DNA of 64,000 nucleotides from Sedimentitalea nanhaiensis DSM 24252 (GTDB lineage: Bacteria > Pseudomonadota > Alphaproteobacteria > Rhodobacterales > Rhodobacteraceae): contig NZ_KI421510.1 of assembly GCF_000473225.1 (NCBI RefSeq), positions 172,303 to 236,302 of the forward strand. The letters run 5' to 3'. The translations under genes were made by a program, and so were the position numbers. Shown in pieces: positions 25,825 to 34,870 of the stretch. The number at the start of each line of letters is the position of its first letter. Position 1 is the first letter of the stretch. The notes beneath the pieces were generated by a model. That model was not told where the DNA came from. It worked only from the letters and a program-made list of their open reading frames with translations, and ran no database searches.

Positions 25825-27009
25825 ATGACAGACAAAGCCTATGTTGCAGGCGTTGGGATGGTCCCGTTCCAGAAGCCGGGAAAATCCGAAAGCTACGATG
25901 TGATGGCGACCGCTGCGACCCGGTCCGCTCTGGCAGACGCAGGGTTGGATTATGATAAAGTCCAACAGGCCTATGTTGGCTATGTCTATGGCGACAGCAC
26001 CTGCGGTCAGCGCGCCCTGTACCATGTCGGAATGACAGGCATCCCGGTTCTGAATGTGAACAACAACTGCTCGACCGGATCGTCCGCCCTGTTCCTGGCC
26101 AGGCAGGCAGTTGAAAGCGGCGCGGTCGAATGTGCTCTGGCACTTGGGTTCGAACAGATGCAGCCCGGCGCAATCGGTGCGATGTTCCATGACCGGGTCA
26201 GCCCGTTTGCGGCATTCGACAGAGAAACCGACGAACTGGTTGGCAGTGCCGAGATCCCGCTGGCGCTGCGGTACTTCGGCGGTGCGGGCAAGGCGCATAT
26301 GGACGAGTTCGGCACCCCCCTGGAAACCTTCGCAAAAATCCGCGCCAAGGCCAGCCGACATGCTGCGAAGAATCCGGTTGCCCTGTTCCGGCAGGAGGTG
26401 ACGGCGGAAGACGTCATGGCCGCCCAGGTCGTCTGGCCCGGCGTCATGACCAAGCTCATGGCCTGTCCGCCAACCTGTGGCGCGGCCGCCGCGATCATTT
26501 GTTCCAAGGAATTCGCCGACAAGCACGGACTGGACAGTTCGGTTCGGATCGCGGCGCAGGCCATGACGACGGACGGCCCGGAAACTTTCGAAGCCCATGA
26601 CATGCGCGAAGTGGTCGGCTTTTCGATGGCCAAGCGCGCCGCCGATCAGGTTTACGAGGACGCGGGCATCGGGCCCGAGGACGTGGATGTGGTCGAACTG
26701 CACGACTGTTTCGCCCACAACGAGCTTATCACCTATGAGGCGCTTGGCCTTTGCAGTCGCGGCGAAGCGGCGAAATTCGTTGATGATGGCGACAACACCT
26801 ACGGCGGAAAATACGTGACCAACCCGTCGGGCGGTCTTTTGTCCAAAGGCCATCCGCTTGGGGCGACCGGCCTAGCGCAATGTACCGAGCTCGTTCAGCA
26901 GCTTCGCGGCCAGGCAGATGCGCGCCAGGTTGATGGCGCACGTCTGGCGCTTCAGCACAATCTGGGCCTCGGCGGGGCCTGCGTCACCACGCTTTATGAA
27001 AAAGCCTGA
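25825..27009 (+). CDS. SCP-x/lipid-transfer-type thiolase
   Basis: A 394-residue thiolase-superfamily protein. NNNCSTGSSAL (about residues 76-86) has the nucleophilic Cys. HDCFAHNE (about 295-302) and SKGHPLGATG (about 335-344) complete the active site. It belongs to the SCP2/SCP-x thiolase branch that acts on branched or sterol side-chain 3-oxoacyl-CoAs. The ATG at 25825 has GGGAGAGAGAG ahead. An SDR follows after 24 bp, giving a plausible dehydrogenase/thiolase pair. Confidence 0.85.
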   Translation: MTDKAYVAGVGMVPFQKPGKSESYDVMATAATRSALADAGLDYDKVQQAYVGYVYGDSTCGQRALYHVGMTGIPVLNVNNNCSTGSSALFLARQAVESGAVECALALGFEQMQPGAIGAMFHDRVSPFAAFDRETDELVGSAEIPLALRYFGGAGKAHMDEFGTPLETFAKIRAKASRHAAKNPVALFRQEVTAEDVMAAQVVWPGVMTKLMACPPTCGAAAAIICSKEFADKHGLDSSVRIAAQAMTTDGPETFEAHDMREVVGFSMAKRAADQVYEDAGIGPEDVDVVELHDCFAHNELITYEALGLCSRGEAAKFVDDGDNTYGGKYVTNPSGGLLSKGHPLGATGLAQCTELVQQLRGQADARQVDGARLALQHNLGLGGACVTTLYEKA

Positions 27010-27033
27010 TAGCGCCTTTCGGGAGGAATCAAT

Positions 27034-27864
27034 ATGACTGGAAAACTCGACGGGCGCGTGGCGCTGGTCTCGGGCTCGGGCCGGGGCATTGGCCGCGAAA
27101 TCGCTCTCAAACTGGCCTCGGAAGGGGCCCGGCTGGTGATCAACGATCTGGACGCCGATCCGGCCAATGAAACCGCCGAGGCGGTGCGCGCAATGGGTGC
27201 TGAGGCCGTGGTCTGTGCCGGCAGCGTTACCGAAGACGGTTTTGCCGAACGGTTCATCAAGACCGGCGTGGACAGCTTTGGCGGGTTAGACATCATCGTG
27301 AACAACGCAGGCTACACTTGGGATAGCGTCGTTCAGAAGATGTCCGACGAACAGTGGCAGGCGATCATCGACGTCCACCTGACGGCACCTTTCAAGATCC
27401 TGCGCGCTGCCCAGCCGGTGATCAGCGCCAAGGCCAAGGAAGAGGCCGCCGCCGGGCAAGAGGTGTTCCGCAAGGTAGTCAACATCTCGTCCATCGCAGG
27501 GACCGGCGGCAATGCTGGCCAGATCAACTATTCCGCCGCCAAGGCCGGTATCCTAGGGGTCACCCGGACGATGGCCAAGGAATGGGGCCGCTACAAGGTC
27601 AACGTCAACGCCGTCGCCTTCGGCCCGATCCGCACCCGCCTGACCGAAGGCAGCGCGGATGGCGACAGCACGATCAAGGTCGAAGAAAAAGAGATCAAGG
27701 TCGGCGTGAACCCCGATCTCCTGTCCCAGATGGAGCGCATGATCCCGCTGGGCCGGGTCGGCACTCCGGAAGAAGCTGCCGGTGCCGTCTATCTGTTCTG
27801 TGCGCCGGAATCGAACTTCATTTCAGGCCAGCACGTCATCTGCGGTGGCGGTTTCGTGATCTAA
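27034..27864 (+). CDS. Short-chain dehydrogenase (multifunctional-enzyme/FabG-like)
   Basis: A 276-residue classical SDR: SGSGRGIG cofactor motif (residues 14-21), NNAG, Ser in VVNISSIAG, and Y-x-x-x-K as YSAAKAG. An insertion around residues 205-230 (acidic and lysine-rich) lengthens the substrate loop relative to FabG. The arrangement behind a SCP-x thiolase suggests oxidation of a branched 3-hydroxyacyl-CoA. A strong hairpin follows the stop. Confidence 0.82.
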   Translation: MTGKLDGRVALVSGSGRGIGREIALKLASEGARLVINDLDADPANETAEAVRAMGAEAVVCAGSVTEDGFAERFIKTGVDSFGGLDIIVNNAGYTWDSVVQKMSDEQWQAIIDVHLTAPFKILRAAQPVISAKAKEEAAAGQEVFRKVVNISSIAGTGGNAGQINYSAAKAGILGVTRTMAKEWGRYKVNVNAVAFGPIRTRLTEGSADGDSTIKVEEKEIKVGVNPDLLSQMERMIPLGRVGTPEEAAGAVYLFCAPESNFISGQHVICGGGFVI

Positions 27865-27869
27865 GGCAT

Positions 27870-27900
27870 TTGCCCGGACCCGATGACGGGGTCCGGGCAA
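27870..27900 (+). terminator. Hairpin after the thiolase/SDR unit
   Basis: TTGCCCGGACCC (27870-27881) pairs perfectly with GGGTCCGGGCAA (27889-27900) around a 7-base loop, 6 bp after the SDR stop. A T run is lacking, so termination may be partial. Confidence 0.65.
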
Positions 27901-28002
27901 GCACATTAATGTCTGGACGGCCTCTTGGCGGTCGCCAATGCGGAATTTTCCGCAAACTCTAGTCTGGCACGATCACGACGATTGACTCACTTGCGTTGTT
28001 AA

Positions 28003-28018
28003 CCTAACAGGCGTTAGT
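28003..28018. promoter_or_regulatory. TetR-type operator, CCTAACAGGCGTTAGT
   Basis: CTAAC/GTTAG arms with a GC-rich centre, 27 bp before the TetR ATG at 28045. It probably mediates autoregulation and control of the second carboxylase operon. It shares the CTAAC-N6-GTTAG frame with the 12121 site. Confidence 0.65.
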
Positions 28019-28044
28019 TAGGCGTTGGAGCGATACGAAGGTCT

Positions 28045-28674
28045 ATGGCACAGAACACGGCAATCAAAGCCAACGAGACATCGCGCAGCGCGGTTGGACG
28101 GGACGGGGTGCTGGACATTGCCGCGCGGCTTTTCCGCGAACAAGGCTACGGGTCCGTTTCGCTCCGAAAAATTGCCGAGGCCGCCGGGATCAAGGCGGGT
28201 AGCATATACTATCATTTCGGTTCCAAGGACGAGATCGTCGCGGCCGTTCTTGATGCAGGGATTCGAGTCGTTCACGCGAGCATGAGAGACGCCATCACCG
28301 ACCTGCGGGCCGATACCGACGGCGAAACGGTACTGCGCGCCGCGATCCGGGCGCATCTGCGCGCGCTTCTTGATGTGAGCGATTATACATCGGCGAATGT
28401 GCGTATTTTCGGGCAGGTGCCGCAATCCGTCCGGGATGCCAACTTGCCCACGCGAAGGGCCTATGAGGCAGAGTGGGACAGTCTTCTGTCCCAGCTTAAG
28501 AAAGATGGCACGCTGAAGCAAGACGTCGATATCCGTCGCCTGCGCCTGATGCTGATCGGTACATTGAACGCCACGCTCGATTGGTTCGACCCGGACCGCG
28601 GTAGCGCCGATGCGTTGTCACGCACCTATGCCGATGTGTTCCTCAACGGGATACTCCAAAGACAGGATACCTGA
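28045..28674 (+). CDS. TetR-family regulator (single unit), AtuR/LiuR-like position
   Basis: A 209-residue TetR protein. The HTH lies at about residues 35-65 (SLRKIAEAAGIKAGSIYYHF). The ligand domain carries YTSANVRIFG and NATLDWFDP, the same signature as each half of the double TetR at 12146. GAAGG stands 6-8 bp before the ATG. It heads an operon of carboxyltransferase, hydratase, biotin carboxylase and dehydrogenase, and the next gene starts 4 bp after its stop. An acyl-CoA ligand is likely by context. Confidence 0.85.
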   Translation: MAQNTAIKANETSRSAVGRDGVLDIAARLFREQGYGSVSLRKIAEAAGIKAGSIYYHFGSKDEIVAAVLDAGIRVVHASMRDAITDLRADTDGETVLRAAIRAHLRALLDVSDYTSANVRIFGQVPQSVRDANLPTRRAYEAEWDSLLSQLKKDGTLKQDVDIRRLRLMLIGTLNATLDWFDPDRGSADALSRTYADVFLNGILQRQDT

Positions 28675-28678
28675 CTAC

Positions 28679-30277
28679 ATGGCACGTCTTGAAACAGCGG
28701 TGCTGACCGCATCAGAGACCTACACCCGCAACCACGCCGCACAAAGCGAGCGCGTCGAAACGCTGCGTGCGCGGATCGCCGAAGCAACGGCTGGCGGCCG
28801 CCCCGACATGGTCGCGCGGCATCGCAAGCGCGGCAAGCTGCTGGTCCGCGAACGGATCGACCTGCTGGTGGATCCGGGCACTGCATTTCTTGAGTTGTCG
28901 TCGCTTGCCGCCTACGGTCAATATGGAGGCGAGGTGCCCGGTGCGGGGATCGTGACCGGTATCGGGATCGTCCACGGGCTGCCCTGCGTTGTGATCGCCA
29001 ACGATGCGACAGTGAAGGGTGGTTCCTTCTATCACGAAACCGTGCAGAAACACATCCGCGCCCAGGAAATCGCAGCCGAGAACCGGCTGCCCTGCCTCTA
29101 TCTGGTGGATTGCGGCGGTGCCTATCTGCCAGAGCAGGACAGGGTCTTCCCCGATGCCCGGCATTTCGGCAATTCCTTTTATCGCCAGACCAACATGTCG
29201 GCGAGCGGTCTGCCGCAGATCTCGGCGGTCTTTGGAGGCTGCACGGCCGGTGGGGCCTATATCCCGGCCCTGTCGGACGAGGTCATCATGGTGCGCGGCA
29301 ACGCGCGCATCCATCTGGGCGGGCCGTCGATCGTCAAGGTGGCGATCAACGAAGAGGTCGATGGCGAAACGCTGGGCGGGGCCGAGATGCATTCGCGTGT
29401 TTCGGGGGTGTCCGACCATCTGGCCGAGGACGAGTACCACGCATTGGCACTCATGCGCGACATCGTGGCCGAGCTGGGCCAGTCGCGCGCGATGCAGCCC
29501 GACAAGGTACCACAGCCGCCCGCGCATGATCCCCAGGAACTGCTTGGCGTCATCAGCGCCGATCGCAAACAGCCCTATGACATGCGCGAGGTTCTGCTGC
29601 GCATGATCGACGCCGGCGAATTCCGCGAATTCAAGCCCGGATGGGGTGAGACGCTGGTCTGTGGCACAGCGTGCATCCATGGATACCGGGTTGGCATTCT
29701 GGCCAACAACGGTGCGCTTTTGTCCGCAAGTTCGCTGAAGGGCGCGCAATTCGTGTCGATGTGCGATCAACGCAACATCCCGCTTTTGTTCCTGCACAAC
29801 ATCTCGGGCTTCATGGTTGGCACCGACGCTGAACGCGGCGGCATAGCCAAGGACAGCGCCAAGCTGGTCTATGCCATGTCGGTGGCCAAGGTGCCGCGCC
29901 TGTCGGTGCTGCTGGGTGGCTCTTACGGGGCGGGCAACTACGGCATGTGCGGACGTGGCTTCGCCCCGAATTTTCTCTTTGCCTGGCCCACTGCGGAACT
30001 GGCCACCATGTCTGCCGACATCGCCACAAATGTGATGCTGGAACTGCGCCGCCAGAAAGGGGGCGACCCGGGCAAGATGGAGGCCGACATGAAGCTGATC
30101 GAGGAGCAGGTTCGGGCCCAGTACGGTGAACAGTCCGATCCCTATTATGCCACCTCGCGGCTTTGGGATGACGGGCTGATCGAACCCGCGCAAACCCGCG
30201 ATATCCTTGGCCTGTGCCTGGCCATCGTGACATCGGTGCCCGAAGCCGGTCGCCATACGCCTGTATTCAGAATGTGA
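28679..30277 (+). CDS. Acyl-CoA carboxylase, carboxyltransferase (beta) subunit, second set
   Basis: A 532-residue carboxyltransferase paralogous to 23241-24848. Diagnostic stretches are GGCTAGGAYIPALSD, LHNISGFMVGTDAE and GGSYGAGNYGMCGRGFA. Together with the fused biotin carboxylase at 31078 it forms a methylcrotonyl/geranyl-CoA-type carboxylase. The start at 28679 is 5 bp after the TetR stop; a longer frame would run back into tetR. The divergence from the first copy suggests different substrates rather than a recent duplication. Confidence 0.88.
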   Translation: MARLETAVLTASETYTRNHAAQSERVETLRARIAEATAGGRPDMVARHRKRGKLLVRERIDLLVDPGTAFLELSSLAAYGQYGGEVPGAGIVTGIGIVHGLPCVVIANDATVKGGSFYHETVQKHIRAQEIAAENRLPCLYLVDCGGAYLPEQDRVFPDARHFGNSFYRQTNMSASGLPQISAVFGGCTAGGAYIPALSDEVIMVRGNARIHLGGPSIVKVAINEEVDGETLGGAEMHSRVSGVSDHLAEDEYHALALMRDIVAELGQSRAMQPDKVPQPPAHDPQELLGVISADRKQPYDMREVLLRMIDAGEFREFKPGWGETLVCGTACIHGYRVGILANNGALLSASSLKGAQFVSMCDQRNIPLLFLHNISGFMVGTDAERGGIAKDSAKLVYAMSVAKVPRLSVLLGGSYGAGNYGMCGRGFAPNFLFAWPTAELATMSADIATNVMLELRRQKGGDPGKMEADMKLIEEQVRAQYGEQSDPYYATSRLWDDGLIEPAQTRDILGLCLAIVTSVPEAGRHTPVFRM

Positions 30278-30286
30278 GGCTTCAAG

Positions 30287-31081
30287 TTGACCAATACCTA
30301 CAACACGATCCTTGTCGAAACCGATGCGCGCGGCGTCGCCACGCTGACGCTCAACCGCCCCGACAAACACAATGCGCTGAATGGCGAATTGATCGCAGAG
30401 CTATACGATGCCGCCGAAAAGCTGGCTGCAGATGACGATGTGCGTATTGTGGTCCTGACCGGCGCGGGCAAGAGCTTCTGCGCGGGCGGCGATTTCAACT
30501 GGTTCGCCTCTAATGTCGAGAAAACCCGTAGTGAAAGGGTCGCACAAAGCGCCACGCTGGCGCGGCTGTTGCGCCGTCTTGACACGCTGCCCAAACCCTT
30601 GATCGGGAGGATCAACGGCCCGGCTTACGGTGGCGGTGTCGGCATGATCTCCGTCTGCGACTACACCATCGGCGCCGAAGGCGCGCGCTTCGGTCTGACC
30701 GAGGTCAAACTGGGCCTTCTGCCCGCGAATATATCGCCTTACGTGGTGGCCCGCATCGGCAAGGTGCATTCGCGTGAGACCATGCTGTCGGGGGCGTTGT
30801 TCGACACCGCCCGCGCCGAGCGGATCGGTCTGTTGACCGAGGTTGTCGCGCCGGGCGACCTGGACGCCACGGTGAACCGGGTGGTGCATGATCACCTTCA
30901 GGCCGCGCCGGGTGCGGTGGCCGATACCAAGGCGCTGATCGCCTATGTCGCGTCCCACGATCTGGAGACCAACATGATCTACACCGCCGACCGGCTGGCC
31001 GATGCGTGGGAGACGGAGGAAGGTATCGAAGGCATCAACAGTTTCATCAACAAGGGCGTTCCGTCATGGCGGGTGAAATGA
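30287..31081 (+). CDS. Methylglutaconyl-/isohexenylglutaconyl-CoA hydratase type enzyme (LiuC/AtuE-like)
   Basis: A 264-residue crotonase with CAGGDFNWF and GPAYGGGVGMISVCD, and the stretch FGLTEVKLGLLPANISPYVV, which is the pattern of LiuC/AtuE and AUH hydratases. It would add water to the 3-methylglutaconyl-type product of the carboxylase. The start is TTG, with TGAGG about 8 bp ahead; no ATG fits. It overlaps the biotin carboxylase gene by ATGA. Confidence 0.85.
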   Translation: MTNTYNTILVETDARGVATLTLNRPDKHNALNGELIAELYDAAEKLAADDDVRIVVLTGAGKSFCAGGDFNWFASNVEKTRSERVAQSATLARLLRRLDTLPKPLIGRINGPAYGGGVGMISVCDYTIGAEGARFGLTEVKLGLLPANISPYVVARIGKVHSRETMLSGALFDTARAERIGLLTEVVAPGDLDATVNRVVHDHLQAAPGAVADTKALIAYVASHDLETNMIYTADRLADAWETEEGIEGINSFINKGVPSWRVK

Positions 31082-33081
31082 GCTTCACCCGCGTTCTGAT
31101 CGCCAACCGGGGCGAGATTGCCCGGCGCATCCAGCGCGGGTGCCGCAAACTGGGGCTGGAAAGCGTAGCGGTGTTTTCGGACGCGGACCGCGACGCGCCC
31201 TTCGTGGCCGAGGCCGATCATGCCGTCTGCATCGGCGGGGCCGCCCCGTCGGACAGCTATTTGAACGTCGCGGCCATCCTTGAGGCCGCGCGGGCGACGG
31301 GCGCGGATGCGGTACACCCGGGCTATGGTTTTCTGTCTGAGAATGCCGGTTTCGCGGCGGCGGTCGAGGCGGCGGGCCTTGTGTTCATCGGGCCGGAACC
31401 CGACGCTATCGCGCGGATGGGCTCCAAGATCGAGGCCAAGGCTGCCGCCGAAGCCGCAGGCGTGCCCGTCCTGCCCGGCTATCGCGGCGAGGATCAGTCC
31501 GACGCGCGCCTGCTGCAAGAGGCCGAGGCGCTTGGCACCCCCTTTCTGGTCAAGGCCAGCGCCGGCGGCGGCGGACGCGGGATGCGGCTGGTCTCCGATC
31601 TGGGCGACGCACCCGACGCGATTGCATCTGCCCGGGCCGAAGCGCAGAGCGCCTTCGACGATCCGGCGGTGTTCCTCGAACGCTATGCACCCCGTGCCCG
31701 CCACGTCGAAGTGCAGGTTCTGGGCGACACTCACGGCACCGTGCTGCATCTGGGCGACCGCGATTGTTCGCTGCAACGCAACCACCAAAAGCTGATCGAA
31801 GAAGCCCCCGCCGCCGATCTTCCCGAGGCTGTGCGCGACCGCATGCGTGCGGCAGCGGTGCGGTTGGCGCAGGCGATCGGCTATCGCTCCGCCGGGACGG
31901 TGGAATACCTCTATGACCCCGGGCGCGGTGAATACTACTTTCTGGAAATGAATACCCGGTTGCAGGTGGAACACCCCGTGACCGAGGCGATCACCGGCAT
32001 CGATCTGGTCGAATGGCAGTTGCGCATCGCGCGGGGCGAGCCGCTGGCGCTGACGCAAGGCGATGTGCAGTTTGACGGGCACGCCATTGAAATCCGCATC
32101 GCCGCCGAAAACCCGGCCGAGAATTTCCGCCCCGAAACGGGCGAGATCAGCCTTTGGGCTCCGCCCGCCGGCGTGCGGCTCGATACCGGGGTCGAGGCAG
32201 GCTCGGTCGTCAGCCACCATTACGATTCGATGATTGCCAAGCTGATCGTCCACGCGCCGGACCGGGCCGGTGCGATCCGTCAGGCGGTTGTCGCAATGGA
32301 TGCCTTTGCAGTCGGTGGCGTCGGTCTGAACCTGGCCTATCAGCGCGCGTTGCTGACACACCCGGATTTTGCGGCGTTCCGGCACCATACCTCGGGCCTG
32401 CCCGAGATGTTCCCAGGCGGCTGGAGTGAACCGTCCGCTGATCCCCGGGACATGGCCCTTGCCGCGATGGCGCTGTATCTGCATCTCGCCCCGGCGGGCG
32501 CGTCGCCCTGGGAAAGCCTGGGGTCATGGCGGCTCACGGCACCTGCGGGGTGGCCCGGTGCAGCATCCTATTGGGAGACGACCAAAGACGACCCGATCCG
32601 CGTAAACGGCTCCGGGTCTGTGTTGACAGCCGTACAGCCGGACGGCCAGACCATCACGGTCGAGAGTGCCGCTTTAACCGAATGCCGTCTGAGCGGACGC
32701 ATCGACGGGGTTCCGTTTTCGCGCATCACTTACGTCGTGCGCGCGCCGGGTCACTGGCGAGTGCACCTGCAAACCCCTGCCGGAATGACCGCGACAGACC
32801 TGCGCACGCTGGAAGACCAGCATCTGCAACGTGCCACCGGTGGATCTGGCGGCGCTGACCTGTTGTCCGCACCCATGCCCGGCGCCGTTGCCGAGGTGCG
32901 CGTCGCACTCGGCGACCGCGTCAAAGCCGGTGACACGCTGGTGGTGCTTGAGGCCATGAAGCTGTTGCAAAGCCTGCCCGCGCCGGTCGCGGGCGTGGTG
33001 ACGGAAATCTATTGTGCACCGGCCGACACGGTTGCCGGGCACGCCCCACTTATCAAACTCGATCCAGAGGAAAACACATGA
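31078..33081 (+). CDS. Acyl-CoA carboxylase alpha subunit: fused biotin carboxylase and biotin carrier (AtuF/LiuD-like)
   Basis: A 667-residue fused subunit. The BC domain lies at about residues 1-450 (ANRGEIARRI, HPGYGFLSENA, KASAGGGGRGMR, EMNTRLQVEHPVTEA). A middle BT region follows, and a biotinyl domain occupies about 595-665 with APMPGAVAEV and the biotin-lysine motif EAMKLLQS, where M-E after Lys is usual. The ATG at 31078 overlaps the hydratase stop (ATGA); MSFTRVLIANRG is the expected N-terminus, so the start at 31066 is less favoured. It has the normal length for MccA/AtuF. Confidence 0.88.
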   Translation: MSFTRVLIANRGEIARRIQRGCRKLGLESVAVFSDADRDAPFVAEADHAVCIGGAAPSDSYLNVAAILEAARATGADAVHPGYGFLSENAGFAAAVEAAGLVFIGPEPDAIARMGSKIEAKAAAEAAGVPVLPGYRGEDQSDARLLQEAEALGTPFLVKASAGGGGRGMRLVSDLGDAPDAIASARAEAQSAFDDPAVFLERYAPRARHVEVQVLGDTHGTVLHLGDRDCSLQRNHQKLIEEAPAADLPEAVRDRMRAAAVRLAQAIGYRSAGTVEYLYDPGRGEYYFLEMNTRLQVEHPVTEAITGIDLVEWQLRIARGEPLALTQGDVQFDGHAIEIRIAAENPAENFRPETGEISLWAPPAGVRLDTGVEAGSVVSHHYDSMIAKLIVHAPDRAGAIRQAVVAMDAFAVGGVGLNLAYQRALLTHPDFAAFRHHTSGLPEMFPGGWSEPSADPRDMALAAMALYLHLAPAGASPWESLGSWRLTAPAGWPGAASYWETTKDDPIRVNGSGSVLTAVQPDGQTITVESAALTECRLSGRIDGVPFSRITYVVRAPGHWRVHLQTPAGMTATDLRTLEDQHLQRATGGSGGADLLSAPMPGAVAEVRVALGDRVKAGDTLVVLEAMKLLQSLPAPVAGVVTEIYCAPADTVAGHAPLIKLDPEENT

Positions 33082-34244
33082 CCAGACAAGACAACATCAC
33101 CGCGGCCTCCGGCCCGTTCAACGAAGACCTCGAGATGATCCGCGACCAGCTGCGCCGGTTCATCGAAACCGAGGTGACCGCCAAGGCCGAGGCCTGGGAA
33201 GAGGAGGGCATGGTGCCCCGCGACGTGCTGCGCCGGATGGGTGATCTCGGCGTTCTGGGGATGCGCTATGACGAACAGTATGGCGGCGCGGGGCTGGACG
33301 TGATGTCCAGCGTGGTTTTGGCCGAAGAGGTCGGGCGATCCACCTTCGGCGGATTCTCGGCCACGGTTCTGGTCCACACCGACATGGCGTCGCCGCATCT
33401 GGAAAACGCCGGCACGCCCGAACAGAAGGCGCGGTGGATGCCGTCGATCACCTCTGGCGAAATGATCACCGCCGTCGCCGTGACCGAGCCGGGCGCGGGC
33501 TCGGACGTGGCCGGCATGCGCACCCGCGCGGTGCGGGACGGGTCGGATTGGGTGCTGAACGGCACCAAGATGTTCATCACCAACGGCGTGCATGGCGATC
33601 TCTACTTTGTCGGTGCCAAGACCGATCCCGATGCCAAGGGGTCGCGCGGGATCACCATATTTGCGGTCGAAAAAGGCACGCCGGGCTTTTCGGTCGGACG
33701 GGCGTTGAACAAGACCGGCTGGCTGTGCTCGGACACTGCCGAACTGATCTTCGAAGATGTCCGCATCCCGGCCGAAAACGTTCTGGGCGAGGTCAACCGC
33801 GGCTTCTATTCGGTAATGAAGAACTTCCAGAACGAACGCATTGTGCTGGGTGCGATGGCATGTGCCGAAGCGCAAACCGCGCTCGACATGACCGTGGATT
33901 ATGTCAAGCAGCGCAAAGCCTTTGGCGGCGTTCTGTGGGACAAGCAGGCCGTGCGCCAACGGCTGGCCGACTGCCAGACGCGGATCGCGGCAGGACGTCA
34001 GCTGGTCTATCACGCCGCCAGTCTGGATGCCGCGGGCGGTGACTGCGTGAAAGAGGTCTCGATGGTCAAAGCCTATTGCGGCGAACTGGTGAACAGCGTA
34101 CTTTATGACTGCGTCCAGTTTCACGGCGGCATGGGTTATATGCGCGAAACACCGGTGGAACGCATGTCACGCGATGCCCGTGTGCAGGCCATCGGCGGCG
34201 GGGCGAGCGAAGTCATGTTGGAAGAAGTCGCCAAGCGCATGTGA
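33078..34244 (+). CDS. Acyl-CoA dehydrogenase, long-chain/citronellyl-CoA dehydrogenase type (AtuD-like)
   Basis: A 388-residue acyl-CoA dehydrogenase distinct from the two isovaleryl-type copies. It carries VTEPGAGSDVAGMRT, the NFQNERIVLGAMA segment (Glu as in ACADL-type enzymes) and an AIGGGASEVMLEE ending without the C-terminal catalytic Glu. This ACADL-like branch includes the citronellyl-CoA dehydrogenase AtuD. It overlaps the carboxylase gene by ATGA and ends the operon. The TetR-C-E-F-D content equals the core of the Pseudomonas atu operon in a different order. Confidence 0.83.
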   Translation: MTRQDNITAASGPFNEDLEMIRDQLRRFIETEVTAKAEAWEEEGMVPRDVLRRMGDLGVLGMRYDEQYGGAGLDVMSSVVLAEEVGRSTFGGFSATVLVHTDMASPHLENAGTPEQKARWMPSITSGEMITAVAVTEPGAGSDVAGMRTRAVRDGSDWVLNGTKMFITNGVHGDLYFVGAKTDPDAKGSRGITIFAVEKGTPGFSVGRALNKTGWLCSDTAELIFEDVRIPAENVLGEVNRGFYSVMKNFQNERIVLGAMACAEAQTALDMTVDYVKQRKAFGGVLWDKQAVRQRLADCQTRIAAGRQLVYHAASLDAAGGDCVKEVSMVKAYCGELVNSVLYDCVQFHGGMGYMRETPVERMSRDARVQAIGGGASEVMLEEVAKRM

Positions 34245-34293
34245 GCTTACTATCCAAAAAAAATAACAATCTTCAGAAACAAGGACGAAAAAG

Positions 34294-34860
34294 ATGAATC
34301 TGGAAACCACTCAAAGCCAATCAGTCGCAAGACTGACCCGAGAAATCTCGATAATACTCGTCGGCACAATTCTTTTGGCACTATCCGCCAAAATCGTGGT
34401 GCCGTTCTACCCGGTTCCCATGTCTACACAAACCCTGGTTGTCTTGGGTCTGGGCCTTTTCCTGGGGCCGGTGCGCAGTAGTCTTGTTGTTGTGGCATAC
34501 CTTTTTGAAGGTCTGCTTGGCCTGCCGGTCTTCGCAGGCACGCCTCCGGCGCCGGCCGGACTGGCGTATATTGCGGGTCCCACAGGCGGATACCTGGTAG
34601 GCTTCGCACTTGCAGCGGCCGCTGCCGGATGGATTGTTCAAGCACTGCAAGGACTTTGGCCTTCATTCAGAGCATCTGTCGCGGTCTTTTTGGGTTCGAT
34701 AGTCATGTATTGCGCAGGGCTGCTCTGGTTGGGTGGCTTTGTCGGCTATGGCGAAAAGTTGCTGAACGCCGGTCTTTATCCGTTCCTTCTCGGGGATCTG
34801 ACGAAGGCGACAATTGCTGTAGTTCTGTATACAGCTTACCATAATCGCCGCGCTGTGTGA
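34294..34860 (+). CDS. bioY: BioY, biotin-binding S component of an ECF-type transporter
   Basis: A 188-residue membrane protein with six hydrophobic segments. The signature PFYPVPMSTQTLVVLG is near residues 35-50, and GGYLVGF and LGDLTKA-type loops follow as in BioY proteins. It imports biotin, alone or with an energy-coupling module. ACAAGGACGA provides the ribosome site. Encoded 49 bp behind two biotin-dependent carboxylase sets, it would supply their cofactor. A strong terminator follows. Confidence 0.9.
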   Translation: MNLETTQSQSVARLTREISIILVGTILLALSAKIVVPFYPVPMSTQTLVVLGLGLFLGPVRSSLVVVAYLFEGLLGLPVFAGTPPAPAGLAYIAGPTGGYLVGFALAAAAAGWIVQALQGLWPSFRASVAVFLGSIVMYCAGLLWLGGFVGYGEKLLNAGLYPFLLGDLTKATIAVVLYTAYHNRRAV

Positions 34861-34870
34861 CTGCCAGCCC

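Noticed and set aside
28712..30370. A 552-codon minus-strand frame opposite the second carboxyltransferase
   Set aside because: An antisense shadow caused by high GC at third positions. The sense frame has full carboxyltransferase motifs and the shadow has none.
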